Below, one piece after another: positions 59,558 to 64,000 of a stretch of DNA of 64,000 nucleotides. Position 1 is the first letter of the stretch. Each line of letters opens with the position of its first letter. Location: positions 1-64,000 of the forward strand of contig DATHBD010000031.1 in assembly GCA_035296325.1 (NCBI GenBank), read 5' to 3'. The DNA is from DATHBD01 sp035296325. Lineage in GTDB: Bacteria > Actinomycetota > Actinomycetes > Mycobacteriales > Micromonosporaceae. The notes beneath the pieces were generated by a model, which did no database searches, was not told the origin of the DNA, and saw nothing but the letters and a program-made list of their open reading frames with translations. The position numbers and the translations under genes are program-made.

Positions 59558-60025
59558 CCCGCTCCGGACCTCATCGAGCCGTTGCGTGAGGAAGGCGCGT
59601 TCCACCTCGTTGGCGGTGAGGGCCAATGCCTCCGCATACGCCTCGGCCGCCTCCGGCGACCGGTGCAGCTGCCGCAGAAAGTCGGCTCGGGCAGCACTGA
59701 GGTAGCCATAGGTCACCAGGGCGGGCTCGGCGAGCAACGGCGTCAGGGCATCCAGGCCGGCCTGCGGACCGTCGCGCAGGCCGATCGCCACGCCACGATT
59801 GAGCCGCACCACCGGGGAGGGCCACAGCCGGAGCAACACGTCGTACAGCGCGGCGATCTCCGACCAGTCCGTGTCCTGCCAGGTCAGCGCCTCGGCGTGC
59901 ACAGCCGCGATCGCGGCCTCGACGGCATACCCGGTCGGTGAGGCTCGGCGCAGCGTGGCGGCGAACACCCGGCCCCATTCATCGCGGTGCGCCTGGGCGA
60001 CCGCCGCGACGACCTCCGCGCTCAT
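59525..60025 (-). pseudogene. ECF42-type sigma factor with sigma2/sigma4 deleted
   Basis: Residues 1-26 (SAEVVAAVAQAHRDEWGRVFAATLR) are the normal start of a DGPF-linked ECF sigma factor, just before the sigma2 domain. The sequence then jumps to RASPTGYAVEAAIAAVHAEALTWQDTDWSEIAALYDVLLRLWPSPVVRLNRGVA, the C-terminal extension of the same family. About 240-260 residues with both DNA- and RNA polymerase-binding domains are missing, and the frame is kept. The 166-residue product cannot act as a sigma factor but might retain a function of the extension. The start overlaps the DGPF gene stop (ATGA). Confidence 0.8.
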
Positions 60026-60378
60026 GGGTGATCGATGACCGGACGAATCTCCACGCCACTGTGCTCGGCGTGCACCTCGGGGAGCCGGGCCACGAGCGCG
60101 AGCACATCATCCAGGTGCGCCGCCTCGAGGAGGTAGTAGCCGCCGAGCGCCTCCTTGGTCTCCAGGAACGGCCCGTCGGTGGTAAGCACCTGGCCAGCCG
60201 GATCCGTACGCACCGTGGTCGCCATCGGCGCCCGCTCCAGCTCGTTGCCACCGATGACCGTCGAGCCGGCGGCGGCGCGGAAGGCCGCGTGGGCGGCGTC
60301 GTGCGCCTGCTGCTGCTGTGCCGACATCGCGTCCCACTGCTGAGCGTCGCCGTAAATGAGGATCATGTACTTCGCCAT
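60022..60378 (-). CDS. YCII-related DGPF-domain protein
   Basis: A 118-residue protein with the ferredoxin-like YCII fold: KYMILIYGDAQQWDAMSAQQ, VLTTDGPFLETKEALGGYYLLEA (the DGPF motif) and EVHAEHSGVEIRPV. Such proteins are genetic partners of ECF42 sigma factors and are thought to be made from promoters these use. Here the partner gene follows directly with ATGA overlap but has lost its sigma domains. ATG 60378. Confidence 0.92.
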   Translation of the reverse strand: MAKYMILIYGDAQQWDAMSAQQQQAHDAAHAAFRAAAGSTVIGGNELERAPMATTVRTDPAGQVLTTDGPFLETKEALGGYYLLEAAHLDDVLALVARLPEVHAEHSGVEIRPVIDHP

Positions 60379-60486
60379 GTCGTACGTCCCATCGGGTAGG
60401 GCCCGGAGCGGGCCTGCTACTGCTACGACGAGTTCACCGAGCCGCAGATCGACAATCCAGGGAAACGAAGATGAGCAGCCTACGGG

Positions 60487-61125
60487 TCAGGTGCCCGGCG
60501 CGCTGGCGGCGGCGCCGACGCCCAGGCCGACGTAGACCACCCCACCGACCCGGTCCAGCCGCCGCCGGCTGCGCGGGCTGCGCCTGATCCGGTCGGCGAG
60601 TGAGCCGGCGAGCACGGCGTACCCCCCGTCAGTCAGCATGCCGAGACCGATGAAGCAGCATCCCAGCAGCACCATCTGCACGGCGACCGGCCCGCGGCCC
60701 GGATCCACGAACTGCGGCAGGAACGCCAGGAAGAAAATGGCGGTCTTCGGGTTCAGGACGTTGACCAGCACCCCTTCGCCGAAGATGCGCGCCGGTGAGT
60801 AACCGGGAGGCGGTTCCACGCCGGCGGCATCCCGGTCAACCCGCCGCCGGAACTGCCGGATGCCGAGCCAGACGAGGTATGCCGCGCCGAGGTACTTCAC
60901 CACGCTGAACGCTGTCGCCGACGAGGCCAGCAGCGCGGAGAGCCCGAACGCGGCGGCCGCGACATGCACCAGCGACCCGGCGTGCACCCCCACCACGGAG
61001 GTCAGGCCGGCAACGCGCCCCTGGGCGACGCTGCGGGTGACGATGTAGAGCACCGCCGGCCCCGGGATGATCAGTAACGCCACCGCCGCTCCGGCGAAGA
61101 GCAGCAGGTCGGTGGACTCGGGCAT
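60487..61125 (-). CDS. LysE/RhtB-family amino acid exporter
   Basis: A 212-residue transporter with about six membrane segments. The start, LLLFAGAAVALLIIPGPAVLYIVTRSVAQGRVAGLTSVVGVHAGSL, has the family's PGP motif, and GVLVNVLNPKTAIFFLAFLPQFVDP is the conserved NPK block. Members export amino acids such as homoserine, threonine or lysine. It lies downstream of hisF in the same direction, 77 bp away. ATG 61125. Confidence 0.93.
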   Translation of the reverse strand: MPESTDLLLFAGAAVALLIIPGPAVLYIVTRSVAQGRVAGLTSVVGVHAGSLVHVAAAAFGLSALLASSATAFSVVKYLGAAYLVWLGIRQFRRRVDRDAAGVEPPPGYSPARIFGEGVLVNVLNPKTAIFFLAFLPQFVDPGRGPVAVQMVLLGCCFIGLGMLTDGGYAVLAGSLADRIRRSPRSRRRLDRVGGVVYVGLGVGAAASAPGT

Positions 61126-61167
61126 GCGACGAGGGTAGTCCCGCCCGGCGGCCGGCCTGAACCAATT

Positions 61168-61218
61168 CTCACCGCACCGGCTGACTCACCGCACCGGCTG
61201 ACTCACCGCACCGGCTGA
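61168..61218. repeat. three perfect 17-bp tandem repeats at the hisF 3' end
   Basis: CTCACCGCACCGGCTGA is repeated three times without change. On the minus strand each unit reads as the hisF tail, Gln-Pro-Val-Arg-stop; the unit nearest hisF supplies the actual stop codon (61203-61205) and the other two lie downstream. Probably tandem duplication of the gene end. Confidence 0.85.
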
Positions 61219-61964
61219 CCCGCGGCGCGCAGGGCGGCCTTCACGTCGCCGATGGACAACTCCCCGAAGTGGAAGACGCTCGCCGCGAGCACCGCGTCCG
61301 CGCCCGCCGCCACCGCCGGCGGGAAGTCGGCAACCGCGCCCGCCCCGCCGGATGCGATCACCGGAATCGTGACGGCGGCCCGGACCGCGCAGATCAGTGG
61401 CACGTCGAACCCGTCCTTGGTGCCGTCGCGGTCCATCGAATTGAGCAGGATCTCCCCCGCCCCGAGTTCGGCGACGCGGGCGGCCCACTCGACCGCGTCC
61501 AGGCCGGTGCCACGCCGCCCACCGTGCGTGGTGACCTCGAATCCACTCGGTACGCCTGACGCGCGCCGCACGTCGAGCGAGAGCGTGAGCACCTGCCGGC
61601 CGAACCGCTCGGCGATCTCCGCGATCAACTCCGGCCGGGCGATCGCCGCCGTGTTGACGCCCACCTTGTCGGCGCCGGCCCGCAGCAGCACGTCCACATC
61701 GGACGCCGCGCGCACCCCGCCGCCGACGGTGAGCGGGATGAACACCGACTCCGCGGTCCGCCGGACGACGTCCAGCATCGTGGAGCGGCCGTCCGAGGAG
61801 GCCGTGACATCCAGGAACACCAGCTCGTCGGCACCCGCCGCGTCGTAGGCGGCGGCCAGCTCCACCGGGTCGCCGGCATCGCGCAGATCCACGAAGTTCA
61901 CGCCCTTGACCACCCGGCCCGCGTCCACGTCGAGACAGGGAATGACCCGTACCGCGACCGTCAT
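61203..61964 (-). CDS. hisF: imidazole glycerol phosphate synthase, cyclase subunit
   Basis: Works with HisH to make imidazole glycerol phosphate and AICAR from PRFAR and glutamine-derived ammonia. The 253-residue TIM barrel has both catalytic aspartates in place (IPCLDVDAGRVVKG, Asp12, and TLSLDVRR) plus phosphate sites TVGGGVRAA and SGGAGAVAD. The C-terminal end lies in a 17-bp tandem repeat. ATG 61964 overlaps the Rid gene stop. Confidence 0.96.
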   Translation of the reverse strand: MTVAVRVIPCLDVDAGRVVKGVNFVDLRDAGDPVELAAAYDAAGADELVFLDVTASSDGRSTMLDVVRRTAESVFIPLTVGGGVRAASDVDVLLRAGADKVGVNTAAIARPELIAEIAERFGRQVLTLSLDVRRASGVPSGFEVTTHGGRRGTGLDAVEWAARVAELGAGEILLNSMDRDGTKDGFDVPLICAVRAAVTIPVIASGGAGAVADFPPAVAAGADAVLAASVFHFGELSIGDVKAALRAAGQPVR

Positions 61965-62344
61965 GGGTGAAACGCCTCCAATTCGACCTCGACCAGGTGG
62001 TCGGGGTGGATCAATCCGGCGACGACGACCATCGTCGACACCGGCCGTACCTGAGCGAACAGCTCGGCATGGGCGCGGCCGGCGGCGTCGGCATGGTCGG
62101 CATGAACCAGGTAGGTCCGGGTCCGCACCACGTCGGCCAGGCTCGCCCCGGCCCGTTCCGCGGCGGCCAGGGCGATCCGGTACGCCTGCAGCGTCTGCCG
62201 GTACGGGTCACCGACGTGGGTTACCACGCCCTCGACGGTGGCGGTGCACCCGGCGGTGAGCACCCACGGCCCCGCCGCGACGACCCGGGAGTACCCGACG
62301 ACGTCTTCCCATGGCCCGCCCGAGCTCAGGCGGGTGACGCTCAC
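61961..62344 (-). CDS. Rid (YjgF/YER057c/UK114) family protein
   Basis: A 127-residue enamine/imine deaminase-type protein: GYSRVVAAGPWVLTAGCTATVEG, YRQTLQAYRIALAAAERAGASLADVVRTRTYLVHADHAD and RPVSTMVVVAGLIHPDHLVEVELEAF. The arginine of RTRTY corresponds to the Rid active-site arginine. Wedged between priA and hisF with overlaps on both sides (GTGA, ATGA), so it is made with the histidine enzymes and may clear reactive enamines. GTG 62344. Confidence 0.9.
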   Translation of the reverse strand: MSVTRLSSGGPWEDVVGYSRVVAAGPWVLTAGCTATVEGVVTHVGDPYRQTLQAYRIALAAAERAGASLADVVRTRTYLVHADHADAAGRAHAELFAQVRPVSTMVVVAGLIHPDHLVEVELEAFHP

Positions 62345-63066
62345 GACTCCTCCAGCGCCTTCAGCGCCTCGGCGACGGTGAACGCGCCCGCGTAGAGCGC
62401 CTTGCCGACGATCACGCCCTCCACGCCGACCGGCTCCAACGCGGCGAGCTGGCGCAGATCGTCCAGCGTGGACACGCCGCCGCTGGCGATCACCGGACGG
62501 TCGGTGCGCCCACACACCTCCAGCAGCAGCGTCAGGTTGGGACCGGTCAACGTGCCGTCGCGCAGGACATCGGTGACGACGTAGCGCGTACAGCCGGCAC
62601 GCTCCAGCCGCTCCATCACCTCGAAGATGTCCCCGCCCTCGGCGGTCCAGCCCCGGGCCGCGAGGGTGTGGCCGCGCACGTCCAGGCCGACCGCGATCCG
62701 GTCGCCGTACTCCCCGCACACCGCGTCGCACCAGTCCGGATCCTCCAGCGCCGCCGTGCCGAGGTTGACCCGCGCCGCCCCGGTGGACAGCGCCGCGCGC
62801 AGCGACGCGTCGTCGCGGATCCCGCCGGAGAGCTCCACCGCCACGTCGAGGCGGCGCACCACGTCGGCGAGCAGTTCAGCGTTGGAGCCGCGCCCGAACG
62901 CCGCGTCGAGGTCGACGAGATGGATCCACTGGGCGCCCTCCCGCTGCCACGCCAGCGCCGCGTCCAGCGGGTCGCCGTAGGTGGTCTCACTGCCGGCGGC
63001 GCCCTGGACAAGGCGTACCGCCTGGCCGTTCGCCACGTCGACAGCGGGGAGCAGGGTGAGTGCCAC
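62341..63066 (-). CDS. priA: bifunctional HisA/TrpF isomerase PriA
   Basis: A 241-residue ProFAR isomerase. It has LLPAVDVANGQAVRLVQG, VDLDAAFGRGSN, VELSGGIRDD, VGLDVRGHTLAARGW, VVTDVLRDGTLTGPN and SGGVSTLDDL, the actinobacterial PriA pattern. In this group PriA also performs the TrpF step (PRA isomerase), and no separate trpF lies in the trp operon of this window, so dual function is likely. GTG 63066 was chosen because GGAGG lies eight bases upstream. Confidence 0.93.
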   Translation of the reverse strand: MALTLLPAVDVANGQAVRLVQGAAGSETTYGDPLDAALAWQREGAQWIHLVDLDAAFGRGSNAELLADVVRRLDVAVELSGGIRDDASLRAALSTGAARVNLGTAALEDPDWCDAVCGEYGDRIAVGLDVRGHTLAARGWTAEGGDIFEVMERLERAGCTRYVVTDVLRDGTLTGPNLTLLLEVCGRTDRPVIASGGVSTLDDLRQLAALEPVGVEGVIVGKALYAGAFTVAEALKALEES

Positions 63067-63068
63067 GG

Positions 63069-63392
63069 TCACATCCTCCGGTCCAGTGCCAGTACCACGA
63101 CGGCGGGCGTGGTCACCGCGATCAAAGCCGTCAACGCGATCCGGGCGGGAAGCGCGTCCACATACAGCCATACCAGGACCAGCGCGATCAGCATGCCCGA
63201 CGCGATGGCGGAGCGCTGTGCCCTGGTCCGCCGCGGGAACAACCGGCCGACCCGCCGGCGCCGCGGGGCGAGGCGACGCGGGTCCAGCCGGCGTACCTGC
63301 CGGGTCCACCGCTGCCGTCGCTCCCGCGACCGCCGCCGCGACTCGCTGTCGGCGACCCGGACCTCCCGGCGCCTGGCGCGTTCCTTGCTCAT
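63069..63392 (-). CDS. small basic membrane protein between hisH and priA
   Basis: A 107-residue protein: a very Arg-rich cytoplasmic half (SKERARRREVRVADSESRRR and onward to RRTRAQRSAIASG) followed by two membrane segments (MLIALVLVWLYVDALPARIALTALIAVTTPAVVVLAL). It occupies the hisH-priA gap and is cotranscribed. Function unknown; the basic part could touch nucleic acid or acidic lipid. Confidence 0.75.
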   Translation of the reverse strand: MSKERARRREVRVADSESRRRSRERRQRWTRQVRRLDPRRLAPRRRRVGRLFPRRTRAQRSAIASGMLIALVLVWLYVDALPARIALTALIAVTTPAVVVLALDRRM

Positions 63393-63423
63393 GTCGTGGG
63401 CATCCGTTGCCCGGGACGGGGAC

Positions 63424-64000
63424 TCACAGCGCCCGCACCCAGTTCTCCAGCAGCGCCGCCCCCGCGTCGCCGGACTTCTCCGGGTGGAACTGCACCGCGC
63501 TCAGCGACCCCAGCTCCACCGCCGCGGCGAACGGCTCTCCGTGCGTCGCGGAGGCGACCGCCGCCCCGGCGTCCGCGAGCGGGCCGGACGGGCGGGCCGC
63601 GTACGAGTGGACGAAGTAGTACCGGGTGTCGGCGTCCACGCCGTCGCCGAGCAGCGACCCGTCCGGCCACGACACGGTGTTCCACCCCATGTGCGGCACC
63701 ACCGGCGCGGTCAACCGGGTCACCACGCCCGGCAGCAGGCCCAGCCCGTCGGCGAGCACGCCGTGCTCCTCCCCGGCGTCGAAGAGCACCTGCATCCCGA
63801 CGCAGATGCCGAGCACCGGCGCGCCGGCGCGGACCCGCTCGGCGATCACCGGACCGGCGCCGAGCCCGTCGATCCCGGCCATGCAGGCGGCGTACGCCCC
63901 CACGCCGGGCACCACCAGCCCGTCCGCCGCGGCCGCGGCGGCCAGGTCATCGGTGACCGTGACGTCGGCACCCACCCGGGCCAGTGCCCGCTGCGCCGAT
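63424..64000 (-). CDS. hisH: imidazole glycerol phosphate synthase, glutaminase subunit (partial)
   Basis: Class I glutamine amidotransferase subunit supplying ammonia to HisF. The visible part has the oxyanion segment VPGVGAYAACM, the nucleophile LGICVGMQVLF with its cysteine, HMGWNTV, YFVHSYAA and the catalytic His-Glu in VQFHPEKSGDAG. The N-terminus, including the VVLDYGSGN-type start, lies beyond the window, so the right end is open. Same direction as priA and hisF. Confidence 0.95.
   Translation of the reverse strand, partial: SAQRALARVGADVTVTDDLAAAAAADGLVVPGVGAYAACMAGIDGLGAGPVIAERVRAGAPVLGICVGMQVLFDAGEEHGVLADGLGLLPGVVTRLTAPVVPHMGWNTVSWPDGSLLGDGVDADTRYYFVHSYAARPSGPLADAGAAVASATHGEPFAAAVELGSLSAVQFHPEKSGDAGAALLENWVRAL

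Noticed and set aside
61168..61218. Tandem 17-bp units considered as a CRISPR array
   Set aside because: Units are contiguous with no spacers and overlap the hisF end; no cas genes are in the window.

Overview
The window is high-GC DNA with GTG/TTG starts, dense stop/start overlaps (ATGA, GTGA) and a typical actinobacterial gene set: PriA in place of HisA plus TrpF, a biotin synthase auxiliary protein, MalT-type LuxR regulators and DUF4389. It looks like a chromosomal segment of a Micromonosporaceae-type filamentous actinomycete (Micromonospora or a relative); the genus is inferred from gene style, not proven.

Layout. (1) 1-10.8 kb: an IS630-type transposase tail abuts a fermentative block: adhE (minus), pyruvate phosphate dikinase, pflB and its activase pflA (plus), then a DUF4389 membrane protein. 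GGGAC-type palindromes resembling DosR/DevR boxes lie in the adhE/ppdK, pflB and DUF4389 upstream regions, suggesting a hypoxia-response locus. (2) 10.9-19.5 kb: a thioredoxin-reductase-like flavoprotein divergent from an XRE-cupin regulator, a full-length MalT-type regulator followed by a three-gene membrane-protein operon, and an orphan ABC-2 permease divergent from a broken second MalT-type regulator. (3) 19.5-22.5 kb: an endonuclease/exonuclease/phosphatase-family gene and a decayed stretch ending at a tRNA Gly-Cys-Val cluster. (4) 22.9-28.6 kb: biotin genes, bioA-bioF-bioD-capA on the minus strand and bioB-bsaP on the plus strand. (5) 28.8-37.0 kb: hisI-trpE-trp membrane protein-trpC-trpB-trpA-lgt-FAD monooxygenase, all minus. 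(6) 37.1-61.1 kb: a block of transporters, regulators and conserved small families (ABC/TetR operon, heterodimeric ABC exporter, acyl-CoA synthetase, XRE-TPR regulator, TrpB2, FKBP, PAC2, NRDE, MocR/YczE pair, DGPF/ECF pair, LysE). (7) 61.2-64.0 kb: hisF, a Rid protein, priA, a small basic membrane protein and the 3' part of hisH.

The biosynthetic parts are intact. No trpF is visible, so PriA probably serves both histidine and tryptophan synthesis; his and trp genes share one orientation but are separated by about 24 kb.

A striking property is the number of broken genes in the first 22 kb: ppdK (7-bp tandem duplication), the DUF4389 gene and the XRE-cupin gene (each one extra C in a CCC run), the second MalT-type gene (in-frame TAG plus 3' truncation) and at least two relics near the tRNAs. 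A further case near 60 kb is an ECF42-type sigma gene that keeps only its first ~26 codons and its C-terminal extension. The single-base cases could be sequencing errors; the 7-bp duplication, the truncation and the internal deletion are harder to explain that way.
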